From Eudoraea adriatica DSM 19308 (GTDB lineage Bacteria > Bacteroidota > Bacteroidia > Flavobacteriales > Flavobacteriaceae), in assembly GCF_000382125.1 (NCBI RefSeq), contig NZ_KB907549.1:271719-335718 (forward strand): a DNA stretch of 64,000 nucleotides, given 5' to 3'. The notes under the pieces are model-generated. The model saw only the letters and a list, made by a program, of their open reading frames with translations. It was not told the origin of the DNA and did not search any database. This document shows positions 28,210 through 37,223 of the stretch, one piece after another (the first letter of the stretch is position 1; each line of letters starts with the position of its first letter). A program made the translations under genes and the position numbers.

Positions 28210-29532
28210 ATGACAACGACTAAGTACCTGTTTTTTATTTGCCTCTTCATGGTCTGTGGTATTTGCCATGCTCAGAATTCCGTGCAAAATAATGATGCTT
28301 ATAAAAAAAGGGTTTTGGAAACTGCTGAAATTGATTTGCTATCCAGTTATTATTCACAGGATGGTAATAATGCTGCGGTAACGGGCGGACGGGGTACTGA
28401 AGAATTAACGGATATTACCGGAACTCTGGTAATATCAATTCCCATAAACGATGATGACGTGCTGACTGTCGATACTGGCATATCGGCATATACATCTGCA
28501 TCATCCAGTAATATTAACCCGTTTGACAAAGGTTTTGCAGATCCATTTATCGCTGCATCCGGTGCTTCCAGAGATGATACCTGGTATAATCTTACCGGAA
28601 TTTACAGCCATAGTTCAGATGATAGAAATTCTATATGGAGCGCAAAACTTTCATATTCCACGGAGTATGACTATAGCTCCCTCGGCTTTGGAGGGAGTTA
28701 TACCAGGTTATTTAATGAAAAAAATACCGAACTGGGATTAAGCGCAAATATATTCCTGGATAAATGGAAGATTATTTATCCTTATGAACTTCGTCCTTTT
28801 GCCCCCGGGGGAAGAGGTTTGAATGATTTTTTATTTATAGAAAATACTATAACAGGAAATCCTGATTACAACCCGTCTTTTAATGTCTTAACGGATGAAA
28901 ATCGCAACTCCTATTCTCTGGGTATTGGTTTATCACAAATTCTTTCCAAAAATATACAGGGGGGGCTTTTGGCCGATTTTGTGCTTCAGCAAGGCCTGCT
29001 TTCCACCCCATTTCAAAGGGTTTACTTTAGTGATGTAGCAGATTCCTTTATTGACGATTTTCATCTGGCTGATGATATTGAGCGCTTGCCCGATTCCAGA
29101 TTTAAAGTTGCCCTAGGAGGCCGACTCAATTTTTTTCTAAATGAATATCTGGTAGTCCGTACTTATTATAGATACTATTTTGACGATTGGGGCATAAATT
29201 CCAATACAATAAGTGTTGAATTACCTGTAAAGATTGCAGACAAATTCACTTTGTACCCTTCCTATCGATTCTACAACCAAAAGGCAGCAGATTATTTTGC
29301 GCCCTATAACGAACATCTTTCCACTTCCTTATTCTACACTTCAGACTATGACCTGTCTGATTACAATGCAAATCAGTTTGGTTTCGGAATCAATTATACA
29401 AACATTATTCTAAGACAGAATAAATTGAAATTAGGTTTGAAGAGCGTTGATTTAAAATATAGCTATTACGAAAGGACTAACGGTTTAAGTGCCGGAATTG
29501 TTACCGCCGGTTTTAAGTTTGTTGTTGATTAA
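28210..29532 (+). CDS. DUF3570 outer-membrane beta-barrel protein, putative ApbE target
   Basis: A 440-residue DUF3570 protein with signal peptide (about 1-22, ending CHAQN). The body is rich in alternating aromatic/polar strands typical of an outer-membrane beta-barrel and ends with a hydrophobic strand (TAGFKFVVD). The start at 28210 is chosen because it gives the signal peptide; longer in-frame starts run inside the DUF4266 gene. Residues 117-120 read SGAS, which fits the [S/T]GA[S/T] consensus recognised by ApbE, encoded two genes upstream. That the protein is flavinylated is my inference. Confidence 0.82.
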   Translation: MTTTKYLFFICLFMVCGICHAQNSVQNNDAYKKRVLETAEIDLLSSYYSQDGNNAAVTGGRGTEELTDITGTLVISIPINDDDVLTVDTGISAYTSASSSNINPFDKGFADPFIAASGASRDDTWYNLTGIYSHSSDDRNSIWSAKLSYSTEYDYSSLGFGGSYTRLFNEKNTELGLSANIFLDKWKIIYPYELRPFAPGGRGLNDFLFIENTITGNPDYNPSFNVLTDENRNSYSLGIGLSQILSKNIQGGLLADFVLQQGLLSTPFQRVYFSDVADSFIDDFHLADDIERLPDSRFKVALGGRLNFFLNEYLVVRTYYRYYFDDWGINSNTISVELPVKIADKFTLYPSYRFYNQKAADYFAPYNEHLSTSLFYTSDYDLSDYNANQFGFGINYTNIILRQNKLKLGLKSVDLKYSYYERTNGLSAGIVTAGFKFVVD

Positions 29533-29591
29533 AGCGATTGTAGGACAAAACAAGCATACTTCATCTGGACAATAAAATATACTCCAAAAAA

Positions 29592-29614
29592 AAAACGAGC
29601 TTAACGCTCGTTTT
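29592..29614. terminator. Bidirectional terminator between the DUF3570 gene and rny
   Basis: AAAACGAGC (29592-29600), loop TTAAC, GCTCGTTTT (29606-29614): a perfect 9 bp stem flanked by an A-tract on the left. It can end transcription of the plus-strand redox locus and of the minus-strand rny gene, which converge here. Confidence 0.8.
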
Positions 29615-29636
29615 CAGATTTGTATTTAAATACGCT

Positions 29637-31205
29637 TTATTTTGCTACATTAACTGAGCGGGTTTCACGAATAACGGTAACTTTTACCTGCCCCGGATAG
29701 GTCATATCTGTCTGAATTTTCTGCGAAATTTCAAAAGAAAGCCGTGCCGCTTTTTCATCACTCACTTTCTCACTTTCCACAATAACCCTCAATTCCCTTC
29801 CAGCCTGAATGGCATAGGCCTTTTGGACACCTCCAAAAGCAAAAGCGATATCTTCAAGATCTTTTAACCTTTGAATATAGGAATCCAGCACCTGTCTTCT
29901 TGCTCCCGGACGGGCTCCACTTATAGCATCGCATACCTGCACAATAGGCGATATTAATGTTTTCATTTCTATTTCATCATGGTGGGCCCCAATCGCATTG
30001 CAAACGTCTGGTTTTTCACCAAATTTTTCTGCCCATTGCATTCCTAAGATGGCATGCGGTGTTTCCACCTCCGCCTCGGTATTTGGAACTTTTCCTATGT
30101 CGTGTAGTAATCCTGCCCGCTTAGCTATTTTCGGATTCAAGCCTAATTCTGCGGACATTACACCACAAAGTTTTGCGACCTCCCTGGAGTGCTGCAACAA
30201 GTTCTGGCCATAGGAAGACCTATATTTCATCCTTCCAACTGCTTTAATCAATTCCGGGTGTAAACCATGAATCCCCAAATCTATAACAGCACGTTTTCCA
30301 ACCTCAACAATTTCCTGTTCAATTTGCTTTTCGGTTTTGCGCACAATCTCCTCTATCCTGGCCGGGTGAATCCTGCCATCTGTAACCAATTTATGTAATG
30401 ATAACCTGGCTACTTCTCTTCTTACAGAATCAAAACAGGAAAGTATTATGGCTTCGGGGGTATCATCAACAATAATTTCTACTCCGGTAGCCGCTTCCAG
30501 TGCCCTGATATTCCGTCCTTCCCTGCCAATAATACGACCCTTAACGTCATCAGATTCAAGGTTGAAAACAGATACGCAGTTTTCTACAGCCTCTTCTGTG
30601 CCAATGCGTTGAATGGTGTTAATTACTATTTTCTTTGCTTCCTGCTGAGCGGTAAGTTTAGCATCCTCCATTGTGGTCTGCAAATAAGCCATAGCATCTG
30701 TTTTGGCTGTTTCCTTTAAAGACTCGAGGAGCTGGCTTTTTGCATCTTCTGCAGATAAGCCCGAAATAACTTCCAACTGTTGAACCTGACTTTTATGCAG
30801 TCTTTCGAGTTCGGACTGTTTTTTATCGTGAAGTTCAGATTTGTGTTCTAAATCCTTTAATTTCATTTCCAGCTGTTCATTCAGCTTACGATTCTTGGAA
30901 AGTTCCCCGCTAACCTGCGATTCTTTATCCCGTGTTCGTTTTTCAGCTTCAGCAATCTTTTTGTCTTTATTGATGATTACTTTCTCATGTTCCGCTTTTA
31001 ATTCCAAAAACTTCTCCTTTGCCTGGAAAATCTTGTCTTTTTTAATATTCTCGCCCTCAAGATTGGCGGTTTTCAGGATAGAGTTTGCTTCTTTTTTTGC
31101 ATTTGCAATGGTCTTTGATGCTTTACCCTTCTCCAGTGCTTTCGCAACCAGCAATCCTATAACCAAACCAACCAGAGCTGCTATTGTTATTGTTGTATAA
31201 TCCAT
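29637..31205 (-). CDS. rny: Ribonuclease Y
   Basis: A 522-residue membrane-anchored endoribonuclease that starts mRNA decay. The N-terminal helix (about 4-22) anchors it. A long Lys/Glu-rich coiled coil covers about 25-200. The KH RNA-binding domain includes [15 protein letters not shown], and the HD metal-dependent phosphohydrolase domain has the HD pair at H368-D369 (LLHDIGK). Length and domain order match the family. It lies on the minus strand behind zapB-like, zapA and a 6S RNA, and ends at a bidirectional terminator. Confidence 0.96.
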   Translation of the reverse strand: MDYTTITIAALVGLVIGLLVAKALEKGKASKTIANAKKEANSILKTANLEGENIKKDKIFQAKEKFLELKAEHEKVIINKDKKIAEAEKRTRDKESQVSGELSKNRKLNEQLEMKLKDLEHKSELHDKKQSELERLHKSQVQQLEVISGLSAEDAKSQLLESLKETAKTDAMAYLQTTMEDAKLTAQQEAKKIVINTIQRIGTEEAVENCVSVFNLESDDVKGRIIGREGRNIRALEAATGVEIIVDDTPEAIILSCFDSVRREVARLSLHKLVTDGRIHPARIEEIVRKTEKQIEQEIVEVGKRAVIDLGIHGLHPELIKAVGRMKYRSSYGQNLLQHSREVAKLCGVMSAELGLNPKIAKRAGLLHDIGKVPNTEAEVETPHAILGMQWAEKFGEKPDVCNAIGAHHDEIEMKTLISPIVQVCDAISGARPGARRQVLDSYIQRLKDLEDIAFAFGGVQKAYAIQAGRELRVIVESEKVSDEKAARLSFEISQKIQTDMTYPGQVKVTVIRETRSVNVAK

Positions 31206-31334
31206 AACCTATTTTAATAATTAATACTTACCTGCCCGTTTTATAGTATGAATGCAGCGCTTAAATATGAAACTAGCATCTGCGAAGTACTATCACTTTA
31301 AAACAATTATTGTCGCTACCGGAAAGGGTAAAAA

Positions 31335-31378
31335 CAAATTGAGATCAGGCCTCAAATTGATTGATAAAACCAATTTTA
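31335..31378 (-). promoter_or_regulatory. Overlapping hairpins between 6S RNA and rny
   Basis: On the minus strand, CAATTTGAG (31351-31359) pairs with CTCAATTTG (31335-31343) with one mismatch and is followed by a run of five T residues. The first arm CAATTT can instead pair perfectly with AAATTG at about 31373-31378. The two structures exclude each other. They could be a second terminator for the small RNA or an attenuator in the rny leader. This is read from base pairing only. Confidence 0.35.
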
Positions 31379-31388
31379 AACAAAAAAA

Positions 31389-31546
31389 CCCACATTGGTG
31401 AAGTTCTGTACAAACTCCAATAAACAGGTTTAGGGCTAACAGGTTGATCAAGGATCCTTTACTAGAAGGCCTGCTTTTACAACCTAAACTCACCCTTTTC
31501 AAACAAATTAGTGTTGAGTTCGTCAAAAATTAAATACCAATGTGGG
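31389..31546 (-). ncRNA. ssrS: 6S RNA (SsrS), regulator of RNA polymerase
   Basis: Between zapA and rny, the minus strand can form one long irregular hairpin of about 158 bases. The outer stem CCCACATTGGT (5' side, 31536-31546) pairs perfectly with ACCAATGTGGG (31389-31399) and is followed by a T-tract. Inside, AACTC pairs with GAGTT, GTTTAGG with CCTAAAC or AGGTTG with CAACCT, and a terminal AAGGATCCTT loop region remains. A long rod with a central open bubble is the 6S RNA shape that mimics an open promoter and binds sigma70-type holoenzyme. From memory, 6S RNA is annotated at this zapA-rny position in other flavobacteria. The exact ends are estimated. Confidence 0.72.
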
Positions 31547-31573
31547 CAGTAACTTTGTATTATGTAAAAGAAC

Positions 31574-31870
31574 TTATTTTATACTAAGCTTAGAGTTTAC
31601 CAATTGATCCAACGCTTTTAAACGTTCCGTAACTTCCTTGGTATTCTCCGAATTATCTATACCGCGCTGTTCAATCTTGGAGGCAAACTGCAAGGCACAC
31701 ATGGCCAATACATCTTGTTTGTCCCTAACGGCATAATTTTGCTCAAATTTCTTGGCAAGCTGTTCTATGTTTTTTGCAGCCTTTCTTAGTCCTTCTTCCT
31801 GACTTGGGTCAATGGTCAAAGGATATACCCTATCAGCGATAGAGAGCTTTATTTTCAGCTTCTCTCCCAT
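31574..31870 (-). CDS. zapA: Cell division protein ZapA
   Basis: A 98-residue cytoplasmic protein that bundles FtsZ filaments at the division ring. The N-terminal strand region KLKIKLSIADRVYPLTID, the following EEGLRKAAKNIEQLAKKF helix and the ALQFASKIEQ helix match ZapA. It is followed by 6S RNA and rny and preceded by a short coiled-coil protein, 14 bases away, which is the standard arrangement in the family. Confidence 0.88.
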   Translation of the reverse strand: MGEKLKIKLSIADRVYPLTIDPSQEEGLRKAAKNIEQLAKKFEQNYAVRDKQDVLAMCALQFASKIEQRGIDNSENTKEVTERLKALDQLVNSKLSIK

Positions 31871-31884
31871 ATTTCTTTATAACA

Positions 31885-32175
31885 TTATTCAGCAAGTTGA
31901 GCCATACAATAATCCAACTCTCTAATCAATGTATTTATTTTGAGCTTTGCTTCAGTTTTATTATTATCACTGCCCAGTATGGAATTTGCAAGCTTGAGAG
32001 AATTATATCTTTCTTCCCATTCCAAAATGGTATTCCTCAATGTATCATCCTCATTTCTTAGTGCAACAATCTCCTGCTCTAACTTAATCTTAGACTGATT
32101 CAGCAATTCTATTTTATGCAGTAGCTTGCTAATTTTATTCTCTAAGGAATCAACGATTTCAACCAATTCGCTCAT
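31885..32175 (-). CDS. Short coiled-coil protein upstream of zapA, ZapB-like
   Basis: A 96-residue, almost wholly helical protein with heptad-like hydrophobic spacing (IVDSLENKISKLLHKIELL and onwards). The start at 32175 (MSELVEIV) is preferred to a longer in-frame one, 12 codons upstream, whose extra residues look unlike coding sequence. Its position directly before zapA and its coiled-coil nature suggest a ZapB-like division factor, but sequence similarity to E. coli ZapB is not evident by eye. Confidence 0.72.
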   Translation of the reverse strand: MSELVEIVDSLENKISKLLHKIELLNQSKIKLEQEIVALRNEDDTLRNTILEWEERYNSLKLANSILGSDNNKTEAKLKINTLIRELDYCMAQLAE

Positions 32176-32370
32176 ATGCAAATTACAATACGTTTTACAC
32201 AAAGTTAACACACCTTAAACGACTTCGCAATAGTTTTTGCAATTATTCCTATAGCAAACCTTTAAATAATCTGATTTAGCCTTTTCAAAAAACCCAAAAC
32301 AAATAATAAAGAAAATTAAAGTTGTTAACAGACCTTTTTTCCAGGTTTGACTCGTATTAATTAAATTCGC

Positions 32371-34077
32371 ATGAACTTAGCACATATGAGAATACCAATT
32401 TTAAGCCTCTTTCTTCTTTCCGTTCTCTCCGTTCCGGGGCAGGAAAAGTATCCCCTTAATACTTTCAGGTCTCCTTTGGATATACCCTTGGTTCTTGCGG
32501 GCACTTTTGGCGAGTTGCGATCAAATCATTTTCACTCCGGGATTGACATAAAAACGCAACAACGACAGGGATTACCAGTATATGCCATAGCCGAAGGAAC
32601 GGTAACGCGAATAAAGATAGGACTATGGGGTTACGGGAAAGCCATATATATTGCCCATCCTAATGGTTATACTTCAGTTTATGGACATCTCCAAAAATTT
32701 GCTCCGGAAATTGAATCCTTTATTAAAAAGATTCAATATGAGAAAAAATCATATGAAGTTGAAGTATTTCCGGATTATGGTGATATCAATATTTCAAAAG
32801 ATCAGGTTGTAGCATATAGTGGCAATACGGGAGGATCTTCGGGACCACATCTGCATTTTGAAATAAGAAGCAGTATATCCGAAAAACCCACCAATCCACT
32901 TCTCTATGGTTTAGAGGTAAGGGATGCCACCAATCCAACACTATTGGATTTATATGCCTATCCTTTGTCTGAGGATGCACAGGTAAATAGAAGCAGTAAG
33001 AAAATTCAAATTAAATTCAACAAACAAAAAGATGGTACTTATCTGGCTGAAAAAGTATATGCCGCGGGGACAATCGGTTTTGGTATAAATACTTATGACC
33101 GGCAGGATCTTGCGGCCAATAAGAATGGTATATATTCCATCCAACAATCCGTTAATGGGAAAATTTACTCCTATTTTAATTTTGAGTCATTCTCTTTTGG
33201 TGAAACCCGGTATATCAATACTCTTATAGATTATGATCATTTTGGAAAATATAAGGAGCGCATACAGCGCTGTTTTCTAACTCCGGGAAATCGTCTGGGA
33301 ATATATAAACAAATATATAATGATGGACAAATTCCGGTCAGGGAAGGACTCACTTACAATGTAGAAATTCTTATAAAGGATCTGCATAATAATACAGTTA
33401 AATTAATTGTTCCTGTAGAAGGCAAAAGACAACAGCCAATGGTTATTGAGGATGAGGAAAAAACAGAGCATTTTATTATCGCCAAACAACCTAATAATTA
33501 TGACCTTGGTGCCGCTAAAGTTTATTTTCCTGCAAATACGTTTTATAATGATTTTTATATTGATCTGAAAAAAGGGAAGGACACAGTAGTTATTCACAAC
33601 AACAGGGTTCCGGCACATAAAAATTTTACCGTAACTTTTGATGTAGCTAATTATGCTCCGGAGGAACGCAAGAAATTGTTTATAGCCCGCCTCGACAATA
33701 AAAATAAAGCCAATTACATGACGACTTTTAAAAGAGGAACAACTTTTACGACAAGAACAAGGAGTCTTGGGGCCTATACACTCGCGCTGGATACAATTCC
33801 ACCAAATATACGTCCCAAGAATTTTAAGGCAAGGCAGTGGTTAAATAACTATCGTTACCTCAGCCTTATAATATCCGATGATTTAAGTGGCATAGACTCG
33901 TATTCCGCAACATTAAACGGGGAATGGATCTTAATGGAATACGAGCCCAAAACAAAAACACTTACCTATAATTTTGATGATAATATTCTGAATCAAACGC
34001 AATGTGAACTCAAAGTGATCGTTACAGATAACGTAGGTAATTCAAATACCTTTACCAGTAGTTTTTACAGAAAATAG
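32371..34077 (+). CDS. M23-family peptidoglycan endopeptidase
   Basis: A 568-residue exported metallopeptidase (leader about 1-24; a second ATG lies five codons in). The LytM/M23 domain has its zinc ligands in HFHSGID (H55 and D59) and GPHLHFE (H160 and H162), so it should be active. Between them a lid region (about 105-130) is longer than in short LytM proteins. A large beta-rich region of unknown role (about 200-568) follows, with Ig-like parts (for example SLIISDDLSGIDSYSATLNG). It likely cuts peptide crosslinks in the cell wall. The TonB-dependent receptor follows 4 bases later. Confidence 0.86.
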   Translation: MNLAHMRIPILSLFLLSVLSVPGQEKYPLNTFRSPLDIPLVLAGTFGELRSNHFHSGIDIKTQQRQGLPVYAIAEGTVTRIKIGLWGYGKAIYIAHPNGYTSVYGHLQKFAPEIESFIKKIQYEKKSYEVEVFPDYGDINISKDQVVAYSGNTGGSSGPHLHFEIRSSISEKPTNPLLYGLEVRDATNPTLLDLYAYPLSEDAQVNRSSKKIQIKFNKQKDGTYLAEKVYAAGTIGFGINTYDRQDLAANKNGIYSIQQSVNGKIYSYFNFESFSFGETRYINTLIDYDHFGKYKERIQRCFLTPGNRLGIYKQIYNDGQIPVREGLTYNVEILIKDLHNNTVKLIVPVEGKRQQPMVIEDEEKTEHFIIAKQPNNYDLGAAKVYFPANTFYNDFYIDLKKGKDTVVIHNNRVPAHKNFTVTFDVANYAPEERKKLFIARLDNKNKANYMTTFKRGTTFTTRTRSLGAYTLALDTIPPNIRPKNFKARQWLNNYRYLSLIISDDLSGIDSYSATLNGEWILMEYEPKTKTLTYNFDDNILNQTQCELKVIVTDNVGNSNTFTSSFYRK

Positions 34078-34081
34078 ACTT

Positions 34082-36550
34082 TTGAAGTGTTTTAAACTCT
34101 TATTCCTTCTTTCCCTTTTTGGTTCGCTTGCCGTGTTGAGAGGACAAAAGGCCTCAATTACAGGGGTAGTCCTGGGAGCAAATGATGAGCCCTTATCTAA
34201 TGTAAATATTACCACCGAAACGAATGGCACTTATACGGACGGCACCGGGTTTTATTTGCTCGAAGTAACAGCCGACAAGGAAATAACGATAATTTTTACT
34301 CATTTAGGGCATAAAAATGTAGTTCTGGAGAACTTAATCCTTACTACAAATGAAACATTTGAATTTAACCCGGTAATGAAAACCGATGTAATTCAGGTAG
34401 ATGGTGTTGAAGTCACGGCAACGGGAGAAAAAAGCGCTGAAGGTATCACTACAATCTCTCCGCAGATGGTTCGGAAAATTCCAGGTGCCAATGCAGGTGT
34501 TGAAAATGTGCTTAAGCTGCTGCCGGGGGTTTCTTCAAACAATGAATTAAGTACACAATATTTTGTTAGAGGGGGTAATTATGATGAAAACCTGGTTTAT
34601 ATTAATGGTATTGAAGTCTATCGGCCATTCCTTGTCCGTTCAGGTCAGCAGGAAGGATTAAGCTTTGTAAACAGCCATATGGTCCAAAATCTGGAATTCT
34701 CGGCTGGTGGTTTCCAGGCTCAATATGGTGACAGGCTCTCATCGGTCCTGGATATTACCTATAAAAATCCAACAGAATTCGGATTAAATATAGAAGCCAG
34801 CTTTTTAGGTGCGGGCCTCACGCTTGAAACAATCTCAAAAAATAAAAAATTTAGCAGTCTATCGGGGGTACGTTACAGAGACAATAGCCTTCTTGTAAAT
34901 AGTCAGCAGACCAATACGAATTTCACCCCCGCTTTTGCCGATTTACAAACGTATCTTACCTATCATTTCTCCAGAAAATTTAACCTTAGCTTTTTAGGGA
35001 ACCTTTCGGTTAACGATTATAAAAATGAACCTCTTTCCAGACAGACCAATTTTGGAACAATAAGTGACCCTAAGGCTCTTGTAGTATATTATCAGGGAGC
35101 AGAAGATAATAATTATAAAACAAGTCTTGGGGCGCTTAAGGCAGATTATTACCTTAATGACAATGTTGCGCTAAGCTTTATTACCTCGATTTACCATACC
35201 ACCGAAGAAGAGTATTCAGATGTCATTGCACAATATGAATTAGGTGAGATTGATACAGATCTCAGCAGTGACAATCCGGGTGCGGTAACTTCAACAAGAG
35301 GTTTGGGGACTCAATTTAACAGGGCCAGAAATGATCTTGATGCGCTAATAGTAAATATAGGGCACAGAGGCAAGCTGAGTAAAGATGAGGCATCTTTAGA
35401 ATGGGGAGTTAAGTATACCCATGAGGACTTTCGGGATCAAATTCGTGAATCGGAATTTCTGGACTCCTTGGGTTATTCTGTAAGGCCCCCTGATAATGAG
35501 TTTGTAAACAATCAACCTCAGGAACCTTTTAACGCCCCGATAATACCCTACACTTCCATTTCTGCTCTGAATTTTGTAAAAACAAATCGTTTATCGGCTT
35601 TTTTTCAATATAGCAAAAGAACACTTTGGAATACAAATAACATTTACTACAACTTAGGTTTCAGGACGCAATACTGGACCCTTAGCGGGGAAGGTTTTCC
35701 CAGTAATTCTCAGATCATTTTCAGCCCAAGGGGACAGTTTGCAATTAAACCCTCATGGAAAGCAGACATGCTATTTAGAATTGCTGCCGGAGTATATCAG
35801 CAACCACCATTTTATCGGGAACTAAGAGACCAAACAGGTACTATTCAACCCGATGTAAAAGCACAGAAATCTATTCACCTTGTACTTGGCAATGAATATA
35901 GCTTTGAACTTTGGAACAGGCCCTTTAAGTTGTCCAGCGAAGTTTACTATAAGAATTTAACCAATGTAAACCCATACACGCTCGAAGACGTAAGGATTCG
36001 TTACGCGGCAGCAAATAATGCAACGGCTTATGCGTACGGATTTGATATGAGGTTAAATGGTGCATTTGTTCCGGGAACAGAATCCTGGGTTAGCCTGGGG
36101 TTCCTCAAGACTGAGGAAAATATTGACAACAGGGGGTATATTTCCAGGCCAACAGATCAAAGGTTTCAATTAGGCATATTATGGCAGGATTACATCCCTA
36201 CTATACCCAGTTTAAGGATGTACCTAAACCTGGTTTACAACACGGGAGTGCCCGGCGGTTCTCCAAGTTATGCTGATCCTTATAATTTTCAGAATAGATT
36301 AAGAGATTATAAGCGTGCAGATCTGGGTATTTCCTATATTTTTGTAGGATTAAATAAACAATACCCAAAAAATCATTGGTTACATGGTTTTGAAGAATTA
36401 AATGCTGGTTTTGAAATATACAACCTGTTTAACAATCAAAATTCTATTACCAATACTTGGGTAAGAGATATTGACACAAAAATGGAGTTTGCGGTTCCCA
36501 ATTATATGACATCGCGAGTGTTCAACCTGAAATTAAGTATGCGTTTTTAG
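34082..36550 (+). CDS. TonB-dependent receptor with carboxypeptidase-like N-terminal domain
   Basis: An 822-residue outer-membrane receptor. It begins with a TTG codon, which gives a proper signal peptide (about 1-20). A carboxypeptidase-regulatory-like domain (about 23-105) precedes the plug domain (VENVLKLLPGVSS, then YFVRGGNYDENLVYING), and the 22-strand barrel ends with the terminal Phe expected for BAM recognition (LKLSMRF). There is no SusD partner next door, so it is not a classical SusC. The ligand is unknown. It is probably co-transcribed with the M23 peptidase and the next gene. Confidence 0.88.
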   Translation: MKCFKLLFLLSLFGSLAVLRGQKASITGVVLGANDEPLSNVNITTETNGTYTDGTGFYLLEVTADKEITIIFTHLGHKNVVLENLILTTNETFEFNPVMKTDVIQVDGVEVTATGEKSAEGITTISPQMVRKIPGANAGVENVLKLLPGVSSNNELSTQYFVRGGNYDENLVYINGIEVYRPFLVRSGQQEGLSFVNSHMVQNLEFSAGGFQAQYGDRLSSVLDITYKNPTEFGLNIEASFLGAGLTLETISKNKKFSSLSGVRYRDNSLLVNSQQTNTNFTPAFADLQTYLTYHFSRKFNLSFLGNLSVNDYKNEPLSRQTNFGTISDPKALVVYYQGAEDNNYKTSLGALKADYYLNDNVALSFITSIYHTTEEEYSDVIAQYELGEIDTDLSSDNPGAVTSTRGLGTQFNRARNDLDALIVNIGHRGKLSKDEASLEWGVKYTHEDFRDQIRESEFLDSLGYSVRPPDNEFVNNQPQEPFNAPIIPYTSISALNFVKTNRLSAFFQYSKRTLWNTNNIYYNLGFRTQYWTLSGEGFPSNSQIIFSPRGQFAIKPSWKADMLFRIAAGVYQQPPFYRELRDQTGTIQPDVKAQKSIHLVLGNEYSFELWNRPFKLSSEVYYKNLTNVNPYTLEDVRIRYAAANNATAYAYGFDMRLNGAFVPGTESWVSLGFLKTEENIDNRGYISRPTDQRFQLGILWQDYIPTIPSLRMYLNLVYNTGVPGGSPSYADPYNFQNRLRDYKRADLGISYIFVGLNKQYPKNHWLHGFEELNAGFEIYNLFNNQNSITNTWVRDIDTKMEFAVPNYMTSRVFNLKLSMRF

Positions 36551-36560
36551 AAAATTTAGA

Positions 36561-37223
36561 ATGAAAAAATTCCTTATTGTAACCCTTCTTTCCTTTAGTT
36601 CATTAATCAATGCTCAAAAGAATGTATATGAGAGCGATAAATTTGATATCCTAAGTGAGGACCATCAAATGCTGGCTATTATTCCGTTTTTTACGCATCT
36701 GGAATTAGAAGAAAAAATTACTGAAGAGGAATCAAAAAAGTTAGAAGAAAAAGAGGGCTATGCCGTACAGGACGCCTTAGAAACCTATTTTGGGCTTGGA
36801 AAGAAAAAGAAGAAATTCACCGTTGATTTTCAAAATATTAAAAATACCAATGCCATACTAGCCCAAAAGAACATCACCTATAATAATATAGATACCTATA
36901 CCATTAAAGAACTTAGTGAACTTCTGGAAGTAGATGCCATTATTAGTGGGAATTTGGATATTAATATCTTGCTTTCAAAAGGGATACCCGCAGAGTTTAG
37001 CTTTATGGATTATATACTTGGTGATGCCAATTATGGAAGAATCGGCATTAAGATAAGTGATGGAAAAACAGGGAAGCTATTGTGGAAATACGAGAATGAA
37101 ATCAATAAAAAGTCGGGAAGAAATACCGCCGACCTCATTGATAAAATGATGAAAAAGCTAGTACGGAAGTTTCCTTATGACAAGGAAAGACTTAAAATGA
37201 AAAAAAATCCTAAGTCTGACTAA
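36561..37223 (+). CDS. Exported protein of unknown function
   Basis: A 220-residue protein with a signal peptide (about 1-18, LINAQ). Two Lys/Glu-rich stretches stand out (about 55-68 and 80-90). The central part (YTIKELSELLEVDAIISGNLDI) and the KTGKLLWKYENEI segment are reminiscent of LpoB/CsgG-like periplasmic folds, but I cannot assign it to them. It follows the TonB-dependent receptor by 10 bases. Its last 14 bases overlap the end of the convergent cysteine desulfurase gene. Confidence 0.68.
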   Translation: MKKFLIVTLLSFSSLINAQKNVYESDKFDILSEDHQMLAIIPFFTHLELEEKITEEESKKLEEKEGYAVQDALETYFGLGKKKKKFTVDFQNIKNTNAILAQKNITYNNIDTYTIKELSELLEVDAIISGNLDINILLSKGIPAEFSFMDYILGDANYGRIGIKISDGKTGKLLWKYENEINKKSGRNTADLIDKMMKKLVRKFPYDKERLKMKKNPKSD

